Below are positions 8,402-17,360 of a stretch of 64,000 nt of DNA, in pieces. The notes below the pieces were generated by a model. The model worked only from the letters and a program-made list of their open reading frames with translations. It had not been told where the DNA came from and did not search any database. Location: contig DHOR01000049.1 in assembly GCA_002409995.1 (NCBI GenBank), forward strand, positions 86,734-150,733, in the 5' to 3' direction. The position numbers and the translations under genes were made by a program. The stretch's first letter is position 1; each line of letters opens with the position of its first letter. The stretch is from Hungatella sp. UBA5385 (GTDB taxonomy: Bacteria > Bacillota > Clostridia > Lachnospirales > Lachnospiraceae).

Positions 8402-8454
8402 TTTAAAATTGGGGTTCGACCCTTTGATACAAAGGGTCGAACCCCAATTTTAAA
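8402..8454. repeat. 53-bp perfect palindrome, copy 1; bidirectional terminator
   Basis: Two 25-nt arms that are exact reverse complements flank a 3-nt loop (ATA at 8427-8429). The core is GGGGTTCGACCCTTTG. It lies between convergent uxaC and rnfB and has A/T tracts on both sides, so it can terminate both. The rnfB stop codon (8450-8452) is inside the right arm. A second copy with the same core is at 22900-22952. Confidence 0.92.
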
Positions 8455-9238
8455 TAATTACCTTCACAGGACACTTCTCCGCACATTTCCTACAGTTTGT
8501 ACACTTGTCGTAGTCAATGACAGCCAGATTATTCTCCATATGAATTGCGTCAAACTCACACTGCTTTACACATATGGTACAACCGATACAGCCCACTTCA
8601 CACTTCACCTTAACGTCTTTGCCCTTATCATGGGAATTACACTGAACAAGGGTTTCTGCTTTATAAGGTACAAGGTCAATTAAATTATTGGGGCAGGCGG
8701 ATACGCACATGCCGCAGGCAACACATTTTTCTTTATCTACTACTGCAATTCCGTCTACTACATGAATTGCATCAAAGGCACATGCCTTTACACAGGAGCC
8801 GTAACCCATACAGCCATATGTACAAGCTTTATCACCACGACCTGGTACTACGGTAGCCTTTTTACAGTCATCAATACCGTAATAATTATACTGAACCTTT
8901 GTTTTATCACAGGTTCCTTTGCATTTGACAAAGGCAACCTTTTTCTCGGAAGTGCCGCCGTCAACGCCCATAATAGCGCCGATTCTAGCGGCTACATCAG
9001 GGCCTCCCACCGGACAGTCACCTACTCCTGCTTCTCCTTCGGCAATTGCCTTAGCAAGGGCATCACAGCCTGCATATCCGCAGCCGCCGCAGTTGTTGCC
9101 TGGAAGCTCATTACGGATAAGGAGCTCTTTTTCATCTGTTTCCACTTCAAACTTTTCGCTGGCAATGCCTAAGAACACACCGATTAAAATACCCAGGATT
9201 CCTACGACTGCTGCCGCTAATATAATACCTGTTACCAT
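8450..9238 (-). CDS. rnfB: Rnf complex subunit B, iron-sulfur electron-transfer protein
   Basis: A 262-residue subunit of the ferredoxin:NAD+ oxidoreductase, which couples electron flow to sodium or proton export. It has one N-terminal membrane helix (residues 4-26), the NNCGGCGYAGCDALA cluster domain near residue 48 and then a ferredoxin-type region with several Cys-x2-Cys-x2-Cys-x3-Cys sets, including CVACGMCVSACP and CTNCRKCAEKCP. It accepts electrons from ferredoxin and passes them into the membrane subunits. It is last in the operon, and its stop codon lies in the palindromic terminator. Confidence 0.95.
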   Translation of the reverse strand: MVTGIILAAAVVGILGILIGVFLGIASEKFEVETDEKELLIRNELPGNNCGGCGYAGCDALAKAIAEGEAGVGDCPVGGPDVAARIGAIMGVDGGTSEKKVAFVKCKGTCDKTKVQYNYYGIDDCKKATVVPGRGDKACTYGCMGYGSCVKACAFDAIHVVDGIAVVDKEKCVACGMCVSACPNNLIDLVPYKAETLVQCNSHDKGKDVKVKCEVGCIGCTICVKQCEFDAIHMENNLAVIDYDKCTNCRKCAEKCPVKVII

Positions 9239-9253
9239 TCTTTCGTCTCCCCC

Positions 9254-9838
9254 TTATTTAATTAATCCGGAAAATCCGAAAAATGCAATCGCCATCAGGC
9301 CTGAGGTAATCAGAACAATCGGTGATCCCTTAAAGGTAAATGGAATGTCATTATTTTCGATTCTCTCACGAACACCTGCCAGCATAATAATGGCAATGGT
9401 GAAACCTACGGAAATACCAACACCATTTACAACACTTTCCAGAATATTGTATGATTTCTGTACGTTGGTTAAAGCAACACCAAGCACTGCACAGTTGGTT
9501 GTAATCAGAGGAAGATACACGCCAAGAGCTTCATATAAGGAAGGCATGGATTTCTTTAAAAACATCTCAACAAACTGCACCAGAGCCGCAATAACCAGAA
9601 TAAATACGATTGTCTGCAAGTATTCCAGATGCAGAAATTCACTAGCCAGAATGTATTTATATATCATGCTGGTAGCAAAGGATGCAATGGTAATAACAAA
9701 AATTACGGCTGCGCCCATACCTGCTGAAGTCTTAACACTTTTGGAAACTCCAAGGAATGGACAAAGACCAAGGAACTGGCTCAGTACAACGTTATTAACC
9801 AAAGCAGAGCCAATGGCAATTAATAATAATTCTTTCAT
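9254..9838 (-). CDS. rnfA: Rnf complex integral membrane subunit A
   Basis: A 194-residue protein with six predicted membrane helices. RnfA pairs with RnfE as the inverted-topology core of the complex. The N-terminal NNVVLSQFLGLCPFLGVS and the central PLITTNCAVLGVAL segments are the family's conserved half-helices, each with a Cys believed to help hold the membrane Fe-S cluster. It lies between rnfE and rnfB with 12-15 nt gaps. Confidence 0.95.
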   Translation of the reverse strand: MKELLLIAIGSALVNNVVLSQFLGLCPFLGVSKSVKTSAGMGAAVIFVITIASFATSMIYKYILASEFLHLEYLQTIVFILVIAALVQFVEMFLKKSMPSLYEALGVYLPLITTNCAVLGVALTNVQKSYNILESVVNGVGISVGFTIAIIMLAGVRERIENNDIPFTFKGSPIVLITSGLMAIAFFGFSGLIK

Positions 9839-9850
9839 TTATCCACCCTC

Positions 9851-10570
9851 CTATTCTTTATCCGAAGCTGCTGACTTGTCAGCTTCGATCTTATCGTGAT
9901 TAGACATACAGGAAGAACCGGAACAGCTCATACAGTCGCCGCCGCAAGCAAGTCCTGAATGAGGCACGGAACCATTGGTTGCAGATGGAGCTTTGAACTT
10001 ATTCTGAAGAGCAGTCAGGATTGCCAGCACAAAGAATGCTCCTGGTGCAAGGACAAAGATGGAAATGTGGAATTCCTCAGGAATAAAGGAGATACCAAAA
10101 GCTGCTCCTGAACCTAAAATCTCACGAATAAGACCAATAACGGTAAGAGCAACGGTAAAGCCCAGTCCCATACCCAGTCCATCAAACGTAGATTCTAATA
10201 CCGGACTCTTGGAAGCATAGGATTCCGCACGTCCTAATATAATACAGTTAACAACAATCAAAGGAATATAGATACCAAGGGCTGCGTAAATGCTGGGTAC
10301 ATAAGCCTGTAATAGTAACTGTACAATAGTAACCAGTGTGGCTACGACTACAATATAAGCCGGAATTCTTACACGATCCGGAATGATTTTTCGTAAAGCT
10401 GATATAAGCATATTGGAAAACATGAGAACCACTGTTGTAGAAAGTCCCATTCCTACGCCGTTAATTGCTGATGTGGTAACAGCCAGTGTGGGGCACATAC
10501 CAAGCATCAGGATGAAGGTAGGGTTCTCTTTTACAATACCATTATATAAACGTTCTGTACATTTGTTCAT
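9851..10570 (-). CDS. rnfE: Rnf complex integral membrane subunit E, with Cys-rich tail
   Basis: A 239-residue membrane subunit related to RnfA, with the NPTFILMLGMCPTLAVT and PLIVVNCIILGRAE half-helix motifs. The start at 10570 follows AGGAGGTGGGACATT; an in-frame ATG at 10633 overlaps the end of rnfG and lacks a good site. The unusual part is a soluble C-terminal tail (about 205-239) with Cys209, Cys213, Cys216 and Cys221 in a short Gly/Ser-rich stretch, followed by a charged end. Core RnfE proteins stop earlier; the tail could bind metal. Confidence 0.93.
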   Translation of the reverse strand: MNKCTERLYNGIVKENPTFILMLGMCPTLAVTTSAINGVGMGLSTTVVLMFSNMLISALRKIIPDRVRIPAYIVVVATLVTIVQLLLQAYVPSIYAALGIYIPLIVVNCIILGRAESYASKSPVLESTFDGLGMGLGFTVALTVIGLIREILGSGAAFGISFIPEEFHISIFVLAPGAFFVLAILTALQNKFKAPSATNGSVPHSGLACGGDCMSCSGSSCMSNHDKIEADKSAASDKE

Positions 10571-10583
10571 AATGTCCCACCTC

Positions 10584-11204
10584 CTATTGTGGTATGCAGT
10601 TTGCTGCAAAATAAAGAGCTGCATTAACTGCATGTGTTACTGCGTCTGAAGTTATGGTTGCACCGCTGATGGAATCGATCTCAGAATCCGAGGTGCTTCC
10701 TGATTTGGTCACAGTGAATTCGTCCACCGCTTTTCCTTTAAACTGATCCTTAAATGCAGGCTCTGCTGCCTTCATTCCAAGTCCTGGAGTATCATTGATC
10801 TCTAAAAGCTCCATACCTGTTACAGTTCCCTCAAGGTCAATCCCAAGAGAAACCTTTACAGTGCCTCCATAGCTGTCATCCGAGGAAGCTGTAATCATAT
10901 ATCCGATTATATTGCCGGAACCATCTCTTGCCTCCAGAGCTTCATCAACACGAACCTTGCCGTATTCAGGCTTAACGGAAGCCAGGGTTTCTTCAGAATT
11001 TGATGCCTCGTCCTTTAAATCATCGTTGACAGTAAATTCTTCTGCTTCAGGATAAGCCAATTTATACTTTTCCAGACTGGCTGCGATTTCAGCCATCTCA
11101 ATTGGCTCTTTTGTAATCTGATAAGCAGCACCTAATAACAATCCTGAAATCAGGGTAATTGCAAATAAGATAAAAGCATCTTTCATATATCCGCCTTTTT
11201 TCAT
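10584..11204 (-). CDS. rnfG: Rnf complex flavoprotein subunit G
   Basis: A 206-residue subunit with one N-terminal membrane anchor (about residues 7-26) and an extracytoplasmic FMN-binding domain. The SGATITSDAV motif near the C-terminus contains the Thr to which FMN is covalently joined in this family. The start at 11204 follows GGAGGGAAAGTAAG and lies 1 nt after the rnfD stop; an upstream in-frame ATG at 11252 lies inside rnfD. Confidence 0.93.
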   Translation of the reverse strand: MKKGGYMKDAFILFAITLISGLLLGAAYQITKEPIEMAEIAASLEKYKLAYPEAEEFTVNDDLKDEASNSEETLASVKPEYGKVRVDEALEARDGSGNIIGYMITASSDDSYGGTVKVSLGIDLEGTVTGMELLEINDTPGLGMKAAEPAFKDQFKGKAVDEFTVTKSGSTSDSEIDSISGATITSDAVTHAVNAALYFAANCIPQ

Positions 11205-11205
11205 C

Positions 11206-12129
11206 TTACTTTCCCTCCTTTCCAAATGCTTTTGGAAGGGTAACTTTCTCAATCAGAGGCACAATAATATTGCAGATAATGATTGCATAGGATACGCCTT
11301 CTGCAGAGCCGCCAAAGAGACGGAACAATCCGGTTAGCACTCCCAGGAGAATACCGAATAATATCTGCCCTCTTGGAGTGATAGGGCTTGTGACATAATC
11401 GGTAGCCATGAAAAATGCGCCGAAAATCAAACCGCCTCCACATAAGTGAGCCAGTACAAACTGCAGATTATGCTGACCGAAAATAAATACAAAAATTGCA
11501 AATGTAATCAGATAAGAAGCAGGAATCCGAATGCTGATAACTTTTCTGATTAACAGATAAGCAGCACCGATTAACAGGGCAATCACTGATACCTCACCGA
11601 TTGTTCCTGGAATCTTACCTACAAACATTGCAGGCAGATCAACAAGCTGTCCTGCTTTTAAAGCTGCAAGAGGTGTTGGGCTTACGACTGCATCCTGATA
11701 TGTAAAGGTAGTCATCTTGCCTGCAAAGGAAATAAGCAGGAAACATCTTGCTGCCAGGGCAGGGTTCATAAAGTTCTGACCCACACCGCCATATAACTGC
11801 TTTACTACTATAATTGCGAATATACCGCCCAGAAATGGAATCCATAAAGGAATTTCCGGAGGCATATTCAGTCCTAATATAAGGCCTGTTACCAGCGCAC
11901 TTCCGTCACTAATTGTAATAGGTTTTCCCATTAATGCTTCATAAACATATTCACTGAGCACACAGGCAGCTACTGTAACCAGCAGCACTAACGCTGCTTT
12001 TATTCCAAACTGGTATACACCATACGCAGTGGCAGGTATCATTGCAATGGCAACATCTAACATAATATTCTGTGTTGTTGCCTGATCCCTGACATGAGGT
12101 GATGATGATACGTTTAATAATCTACTCAT
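11206..12129 (-). CDS. rnfD: Rnf complex membrane flavoprotein subunit D
   Basis: A 307-residue, roughly ten-helix membrane subunit homologous to NqrB. It has the N-terminal SSSPHVRDQATTQNIM segment and a MATDYVTSPITPRGQ loop near residue 240, in the part of the family that carries covalently linked FMN. It forms the ion-translocating path with RnfG and RnfC. Gene order C-D-G-E-A-B is the usual clostridial one. Confidence 0.94.
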   Translation of the reverse strand: MSRLLNVSSSPHVRDQATTQNIMLDVAIAMIPATAYGVYQFGIKAALVLLVTVAACVLSEYVYEALMGKPITISDGSALVTGLILGLNMPPEIPLWIPFLGGIFAIIVVKQLYGGVGQNFMNPALAARCFLLISFAGKMTTFTYQDAVVSPTPLAALKAGQLVDLPAMFVGKIPGTIGEVSVIALLIGAAYLLIRKVISIRIPASYLITFAIFVFIFGQHNLQFVLAHLCGGGLIFGAFFMATDYVTSPITPRGQILFGILLGVLTGLFRLFGGSAEGVSYAIIICNIIVPLIEKVTLPKAFGKEGK

Positions 12130-12144
12130 TCTTCATTCACCCTC

Positions 12145-13467
12145 CTACGCTTTCTTTCTATTGGCAAGAACTGTTTTGCGCATCTCTTTAAATGCCTGGG
12201 TCATAGGTCTCTTCGCCGGGCAGATATAGCTGCAGCAGCCGCATTCGCAGCATTCCATACCATCTAATTTCTCAAATTTCTCAACATCATTGTGTTCTGC
12301 AGCTTCCATCATCATCTGTGGAATTACATTACTTGGACATACATTAATACAGCGTCCGCAGCGAATACAGGCGGTTGGAGCATGAACTGCAACCTCGTCC
12401 TTTGTCATAGCAGTCAGTGCAGAGGAGGTTTTTGTCACCGGAATATTCATATTAAATAAAGCCTGTCCCATCATGGGACCTCCGGATATCACCTTCTCAG
12501 GCTCAGTCTTAAAGCCGCCTGATGCCTCTATAAGCTCTGTATAGCTTGTGCCGGTTCTTACACTGTAATTCTGTGGTTTTGTCACTGCATCTCCTGTTAC
12601 TGTGATAATCCGACGAATTAACGGTGTTGTTTTTGCAACTGCATTATATATTGAAATAACAGTATCAACGTTATTCACAATACAGCCAACATCTGCAGGC
12701 AGCATGGAGGAATTGATCTTTCTTCCTGTAACAGCATAGATTAAGCTGCGCTCACCACCCTGAGGATACTTTGTCTTTAATGGACAAACTGTAATTCTCG
12801 GCTCATCCTTTACAAGAGCAGACAGCTTACTGATTGCTTCCGGCTTGTTGTTCTCAATTCCAATCACACCCTTTGCATTATCAAACAGCTGAAGAATAAT
12901 CTTAAGACCGGCAACCAGACTCTCCGGCTCCTCCAGCATCATTCGGTAATCTGAGGTAAGATATGGCTCACATTCCGCACCGTTTACAATCACATATTCA
13001 ATTTTAGAATCATCCTTTGGTGTCAGCTTCACATGTGTGGGAAACCCTGCACCGCCCAGACCTACAATACCGGCCTCTTTTACAATATTACGTATCTCTT
13101 CTTTGCTCAAAGCTCCAGGATCACGATCTGTTCCAAAGCCCTCTACTGCACGGTATTCTCCATCGTTCTCGATAATGACAGACATCACCATAGAACCATC
13201 TGCAACCATTCTTGGTTCAATCGCTTTTACAGTTCCTGATACGGAGCTGATTATAAAAGCAGATATAAATCCAGCAGGTTCTCCAATCTTCTGTCCTACC
13301 AATACCTGGTCTCCCTTTGCCACTAACGGCTTAGCAGGGGCACCAATATGCTGAGACAGGGGAAATACCATTTCGCCTTTTGGCTGCAGTACCGTTACCG
13401 GAGTACTTTCTGACAGTTTCTTCCCTTCAAAAGGGTGAATACCGCCTTTAAATGTAGCCAAACCCAT
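12145..13467 (-). CDS. rnfC: Rnf complex NADH-binding subunit C
   Basis: A 440-residue peripheral subunit where NAD+ is reduced. It has an N-terminal barrel-sandwich region, a central FMN/NADH-binding Rossmann part with GLGGAGFPTHVKL and VNGAECEPYLTSDYRM, then two ferredoxin clusters, CIRCGRCINVCP and CCECGCCSYICP. It is the first gene of the operon, with a promoter 70-98 bp upstream. Its start has only a weak ribosome site (GAGGGTTAGGTAA). Confidence 0.94.
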   Translation of the reverse strand: MGLATFKGGIHPFEGKKLSESTPVTVLQPKGEMVFPLSQHIGAPAKPLVAKGDQVLVGQKIGEPAGFISAFIISSVSGTVKAIEPRMVADGSMVMSVIIENDGEYRAVEGFGTDRDPGALSKEEIRNIVKEAGIVGLGGAGFPTHVKLTPKDDSKIEYVIVNGAECEPYLTSDYRMMLEEPESLVAGLKIILQLFDNAKGVIGIENNKPEAISKLSALVKDEPRITVCPLKTKYPQGGERSLIYAVTGRKINSSMLPADVGCIVNNVDTVISIYNAVAKTTPLIRRIITVTGDAVTKPQNYSVRTGTSYTELIEASGGFKTEPEKVISGGPMMGQALFNMNIPVTKTSSALTAMTKDEVAVHAPTACIRCGRCINVCPSNVIPQMMMEAAEHNDVEKFEKLDGMECCECGCCSYICPAKRPMTQAFKEMRKTVLANRKKA

Positions 13468-13536
13468 TTACCTAACCCTCTTTCTATGCATTCTTTAACT
13501 CTCACGGCAATGTTGACCTGATTTGCCACTTTGTAC

Positions 13537-13565
13537 AGTATAGCATAATTTATTTGGTGAAACAA
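13537..13565 (-). promoter_or_regulatory. Promoter of rnfCDGEAB
   Basis: On the minus strand TTGTTT (13560-13565), a 17-nt spacer and TATACT (13537-13542) lie 70 nt before rnfC. Confidence 0.55.
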
Positions 13566-13623
13566 TTGAAAATTACATATTGTATACTGTGTTCTTTATG
13601 GTATAATTGCCATTTACCAGCAA

Positions 13624-13648
13624 AAACAGGGCCTTTTCAGCCCTGTTT
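13624..13648 (-). terminator. Terminator of the PadR-cutC operon
   Basis: A 10-nt stem with core ACAGGGC/GCCCTGT is followed on the minus strand by TTTTTG. It lies 236 bp past the cutC stop. The remaining AT-rich sequence between 13649 and 13884 shows no gene. Confidence 0.7.
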
Positions 13649-13884
13649 CAACGTTAAATTAATATCAAATTTTTATAGTTTATGTTATATTTCCCCGAAT
13701 TAATAAATCTATTTGGAACACCTGCAATAGGGCAGTCTCCTGTCTTCTGACTTTTTCCTGTATTTTCCTTTTTGTTATAAATATAACATCGTTAATTTTT
13801 TGTTAAAACTCTTTGATTTTTCATGTTTTAAATCAGCCTTACTTATAAACATATCAGATATATGCATATTGCTTATAAGAAAAT

Positions 13885-14631
13885 TTAATAAAAGATTTTG
13901 CAAAGAGCTTCTACCTTATGAGAAGATACACCATCATAACAGTATTCATGATCTCCTTTTAAATAACTGAAGGAAACGTCGTTTCCCTTCGTTGTGGGAT
14001 CAGTAATCCAGTGTTTACAGGAGCTGTGAATCTGGCTAACTCCTGTTTTCTCAACCAGTTCAAGAGCATTTTCCTCATTCACTCCGCCACCTGCCAGAAT
14101 TTCGATCTTATCCTTATATGTTTCATTTAATTGCCGGATTAATTCCCAACCTTCTATTGCCTTCTCCTTTTGACCGCTTGTTAAAAGTCGGTCTACAGAT
14201 AAGTTAATTAACTGTTCTGCGGCTTCAAATGGATTCTTCACACAGTCGAAAGCCCTGTGAAAAACCGCAACTCCGCCTTTGTCCTTAATTGCCTTAACCA
14301 TCAGTTCTGTCTGAGTAAGGTCAATGGTGGCATCGGGTTTCAGGCAGCCAAAAGCAACACCATCTGCTCCGTGGCTCATCATCATCTGGCAGTCAAAAAG
14401 CATCTGCTTAAAATCCTCTTTTCCATAGCAAAAGCCTGCTCCCCTTGGTCTTGCCATGGCAATGACCTTAAGCTTTGTCTCACGCTTGATCAGCAGCAGC
14501 TGAGACATGGAAGGAGTCAGACCGCCAAGAGCCATAGCACTGTTTAGTTCTACCCTTTTTGCACCGCCTGCTTCTGCTAAAAGGGCATCATGGTAGCTTC
14601 CGCAGCATATTTCCACTGTTACATTCTTCAT
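13885..14631 (-). CDS. cutC: CutC family protein
   Basis: A 248-residue TIM-barrel protein of the CutC family. Hallmarks are the N-terminal VEICCGSYHDALLAEAGGA segment, ELNSAMALGGLTPS, MARPRGAGFCY, DGVAFGCLKPD and the LAGGGVNEENA segment near the C-terminus. The family was named for copper homeostasis, but its enzymatic role is unsettled. The start at 14631 follows AGGAGAACAGTT; the open frame extends further upstream only by running into the DUF4097 gene. It is likely cotranscribed with that gene (64-bp gap). Confidence 0.9.
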   Translation of the reverse strand: MKNVTVEICCGSYHDALLAEAGGAKRVELNSAMALGGLTPSMSQLLLIKRETKLKVIAMARPRGAGFCYGKEDFKQMLFDCQMMMSHGADGVAFGCLKPDATIDLTQTELMVKAIKDKGGVAVFHRAFDCVKNPFEAAEQLINLSVDRLLTSGQKEKAIEGWELIRQLNETYKDKIEILAGGGVNEENALELVEKTGVSQIHSSCKHWITDPTTKGNDVSFSYLKGDHEYCYDGVSSHKVEALCKIFY

Positions 14632-14695
14632 AACTGTTCTCCTGACATTGTTTTGGTATGGTATGTTGTTTTGGTATAGTTGTTTCTGTAATGTT

Positions 14696-15775
14696 CTATT
14701 TTGTTGTAATTCTAATTGAGCCATCCTTTGCCTCTGCTTCAATTCTGTTTTCTGCCCTGTTGTCCATTGCATAATTTTCATCTTCTTCAAAAGATAGACT
14801 GTTTAATATGATATTACCATACTTTGTGCGGAGATTGTAGTTATAATCCTGTTCCTTTCCTATAAGAAATAATTCGATTGTTCCATAAGTGTTACGAAAG
14901 CTTCCTTCTTTTACATCAAAGTCTGTAATAGTGCAGGAGCCATCTGACTGTTTCTCTAAAAATGTATCTGCCTTAATATTGTTTCCTGTGATATCACCGT
15001 ACTTGTTGGTTATGTCCATTTTCCCAGACTGGATATCATTGATTAATATATCACCGTCAGAGGATTTTATATTAATGGTTTCAGCTGTTAATCCGGATAG
15101 ATTAGTGTCGCCATATTTGTTGTCAAGAATCACAGTATCAAAGTGTCCATCTGTATAGCTGATATCACCGTCTGAGGATTTGAGAGACAGGGATTTTCCT
15201 TCTGCCTGCTCCAACACAATTGATCCATATTTGGCAGTAATAGACAGATTATCAGACAGAAGATTTTGGGCTGTGATTTCTCCGTCACTGCTGGATAAAG
15301 TGGTGGTTTTTAACTGAGTGTTTTTTGGAATATACAGGCGTATAAAGCCTTTGTGAAATTCCTGTCCATAGTCTGAGAGCATAATTCCCATGGAATAGTT
15401 AAAGCTGTAGTTGCTGTATTGATGGCTGAAGGTAAGAGCTCCGTCTGTAATTTTAAATACAGGCTCCTGATCCTTTTCCCTTAATGGAATCTGATATTCA
15501 GCATAGTAGTTGTCATCTTCTGAAGGCAGAATCTGGACGTTGCTGTCAGACACCTGAATGGATATCTGATCAAAGGAATCTACCACCTGTTTTTCCATTT
15601 CTGCTGTTCTTGTATATTCCTGCATCCTCATCCTGTCACTTAATGTATATATACCATCACTATTAATATAAAATTCCGGTCTGCCGCCAAATGCCCTGCC
15701 AGCTGTCAATAAAACAAGACCAAGGACAATACAGAATCCTGCGGTAATCAGAGTTCTTCTCACTAATTTACTCAT
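14696..15775 (-). CDS. DUF4097 protein, membrane-anchored beta-solenoid
   Basis: A 359-residue protein with an N-terminal membrane helix (about residues 8-27) and an extracytoplasmic domain made of repeated short units with SSDGDI, KYGDI and KYGNI motifs, the pattern of a DUF4097 right-handed beta-helix. The trio PadR regulator, DUF1700 membrane protein and DUF4097 protein is common in Firmicutes and is thought to act in envelope stress or membrane homeostasis; its precise role is unknown. The start overlaps the end of the DUF1700 gene by 8 bp, indicating translational coupling. Confidence 0.85.
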   Translation of the reverse strand: MSKLVRRTLITAGFCIVLGLVLLTAGRAFGGRPEFYINSDGIYTLSDRMRMQEYTRTAEMEKQVVDSFDQISIQVSDSNVQILPSEDDNYYAEYQIPLREKDQEPVFKITDGALTFSHQYSNYSFNYSMGIMLSDYGQEFHKGFIRLYIPKNTQLKTTTLSSSDGEITAQNLLSDNLSITAKYGSIVLEQAEGKSLSLKSSDGDISYTDGHFDTVILDNKYGDTNLSGLTAETINIKSSDGDILINDIQSGKMDITNKYGDITGNNIKADTFLEKQSDGSCTITDFDVKEGSFRNTYGTIELFLIGKEQDYNYNLRTKYGNIILNSLSFEEDENYAMDNRAENRIEAEAKDGSIRITTK

Positions 15776-16355
15776 GCTTTTCCCCTCCTGACAATAGGCG
15801 TTTTATCCATTTTCGTATAACTCTGTATATAAATCTGCAGCATAGAATTCCTGCAAGGAGTATGAGAAGCCCGCCTCCCAGTTCCAGAAGTGCCAGTCCA
15901 ATCATGGCAGCTGCATTGGCAGGCTGTAAAGGCATTACATAAAATCCCGCTATGATACTGACGACTCCTATTCCAAGGAATAATGCACCGCTTAACGTAA
16001 AGCATATATATAAGATCAGCAACGCCAAGACTAAGAATACAATTAATACAACAGCTGCAAACAGAAGAGGGAGTCCAATAGGTGCAGCACATATGGCAAG
16101 CAGCACAATCCAGATGGTAGACAGGCCTTTCTTAGCTGAGCTTTTGGGTTTATCCAGTCTTTTAATGGCTACATCCTTTAAAATCTGGCTTGCTGCTTCC
16201 TTGGGCGTTCCCAGTTCTTCTATGGCTTCCGCCTCTCTGGCAGGACCTGCATCTTCAAAGTATTCTGTATAATATAAAAGTACTTCTTCCCTCTCCTCTT
16301 TTGAAAGAAGCTTTAATTCCCTGGTAAGCTCCTTCATATATCCGTTCCTATCCAT
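15768..16355 (-). CDS. DUF1700 (HAAS-domain) membrane protein
   Basis: A 195-residue protein. Residues 1-65 are a charged helical HAAS domain with LLSKEEREEVLLYYTEYFEDAG and EELGTPKEAA, typical of DUF1700. Then come about four hydrophobic helices (about residues 78-180) and a basic C-terminal tail. In this type of locus it is encoded with a PadR regulator and a DUF4097 protein. It overlaps the PadR gene by 8 bp upstream. Confidence 0.88.
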   Translation of the reverse strand: MDRNGYMKELTRELKLLSKEEREEVLLYYTEYFEDAGPAREAEAIEELGTPKEAASQILKDVAIKRLDKPKSSAKKGLSTIWIVLLAICAAPIGLPLLFAAVVLIVFLVLALLILYICFTLSGALFLGIGVVSIIAGFYVMPLQPANAAAMIGLALLELGGGLLILLAGILCCRFIYRVIRKWIKRLLSGGEKHE

Positions 16356-16668
16356 CTATTTCCTCTCCTTTAAGAATATCGTCAGCTACAGATTTGAACT
16401 CTTCCCACTCGTCTCTATAATACTGCAGCTTATCTTTTCCCTCTTCTGTAATTTTATAGTATCTTCTGTTTCTGCCCTGATATGCCTGATCATAGGTTTC
16501 CAGGCAGCCTTCTAACTGCAGGCGCTTTAAAACAGGGTATAGTGTGGATTCCTTCTGGCTGGTTATTGATTTTAAATGCTGGGCAATGAGGTAGCCATAG
16601 GCATCTTCCCTTTCTATGATGGCTAAAACCATGGCATCTAAAAGAGCAGGAGTTAACTGGTATATCAT
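16348..16668 (-). CDS. PadR-family transcriptional regulator
   Basis: A 106-residue winged-helix protein, with the PadR pattern LLDAMVLAIIEREDAYGYLIAQHL, then KESTLYPVLKRLQLEGCLE and the wing region GRNRRYYKITEEGK. The C-terminal helix for dimerisation is short, as usual in the minimal PadR class. It heads the operon with the DUF1700 and DUF4097 genes and probably represses it. The ribosome site is AAAGGAGG. Confidence 0.92.
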   Translation of the reverse strand: MIYQLTPALLDAMVLAIIEREDAYGYLIAQHLKSITSQKESTLYPVLKRLQLEGCLETYDQAYQGRNRRYYKITEEGKDKLQYYRDEWEEFKSVADDILKGEEIDG

Positions 16669-16749
16669 ATTATTTTCCTCCTTTCGTAATTGTCGTGATT
16701 TTTAACTTTAATGCAAATATATGACGTTCTTATATCTGGTTTTTTACAT

Positions 16750-16778
16750 ACCATATTCCATATAATATGCTCTGTCAA
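16750..16778 (-). promoter_or_regulatory. Promoter of the PadR operon
   Basis: On the minus strand TTGACA (16773-16778), a 17-nt spacer and TATGGT (16750-16755) lie about 80 nt before the PadR gene. The spacer and -10 region overlap a CATATT/AATATG dyad that could be the PadR operator. Confidence 0.6.
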
Positions 16779-17034
16779 TACATATGTTGGGACTTTATAT
16801 AATAATAAGGAATTGATAAGTTTTTGTTTAATTATGAGTTGTGAAATGGAGTTATATCTATGTTTGCAAGGGAATTGTTTGGTTTATATGCCAGCCCAAT
16901 ATAATTGCCTGGAAATAGCACCCAGGAAATCCTGCGTGCTGGAATTAACTATATTGTCAGTAAACTTGTGGCCTTGGCTATGGGAGTTTTGAGGGCACCT
17001 TCCTATCTGTTTTGAGTATGAAAACCAATAGCCG
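16779..17034. other. Intergenic, no supported gene
   Basis: The stretch is AT-rich at first and then of average composition. A 93-codon plus-strand open frame covers 16711-16992, but it lacks a ribosome site, is full of aromatic and Cys codons atypical for the region and crosses the PadR promoter. I see nothing else. Confidence 0.5.
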
Positions 17035-17301
17035 TTAATCTGCTGATGATATCTGTAAATCTTCTATGATCTTATTTGCTTCTTCTTCTCTTATTTCTTT
17101 TACAAGATTCATAATACTTGTATTTCCTATCTTATATGGCGAATCGGCTGGCTCTGATTCATCATATCCCATAAGCCTATCCATTAATAGATTATCATTA
17201 TCATCAGTCCAGCCCTTTCCTGGCTGATACAAATAATACTCATAATCTACTTCTTTTCCTACGATATTCAAATCTTTAATATAATAATATGTTACATTCA
17301 T
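17035..17301 (-). CDS. Small protein of unknown function (88 aa)
   Basis: I do not recognise this 88-residue protein. It is acidic, Tyr-rich in the first third (VTYYYIKDLN, DYEYYLY) and ends in a helical acidic tail, with no membrane segment. The start follows GAGGTGAAAATAA. Size, acidity and position in a run of small minus-strand genes resemble orphan immunity-type proteins, but there is no toxin beside it and this is only a suggestion. Confidence 0.6.
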   Translation of the reverse strand: MNVTYYYIKDLNIVGKEVDYEYYLYQPGKGWTDDNDNLLMDRLMGYDESEPADSPYKIGNTSIMNLVKEIREEEANKIIEDLQISSAD

Positions 17302-17360
17302 TTATTTTCACCTCATCAATCTCTGGTAGTATCTCTTGACGAACTCAACATTAGGTGGTA

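Noticed and set aside
8402..8454. tRNA-like T-arm GGTTCGACC in the palindrome
   Set aside because: The sequence is a perfect simple hairpin with no other tRNA arms; the likeness to a T-loop is a by-product of the palindrome.
8919..9899. 326-codon plus-strand open frame opposite rnfB and rnfA
   Set aside because: It is the antisense of two clear Rnf genes, rich in Pro/Ser/Thr as antisense frames of membrane and ferredoxin genes are, and has no ribosome site.
16711..16992. 93-codon plus-strand open frame
   Set aside because: No ribosome site, odd composition, and it crosses the likely PadR promoter; it is noncoding.
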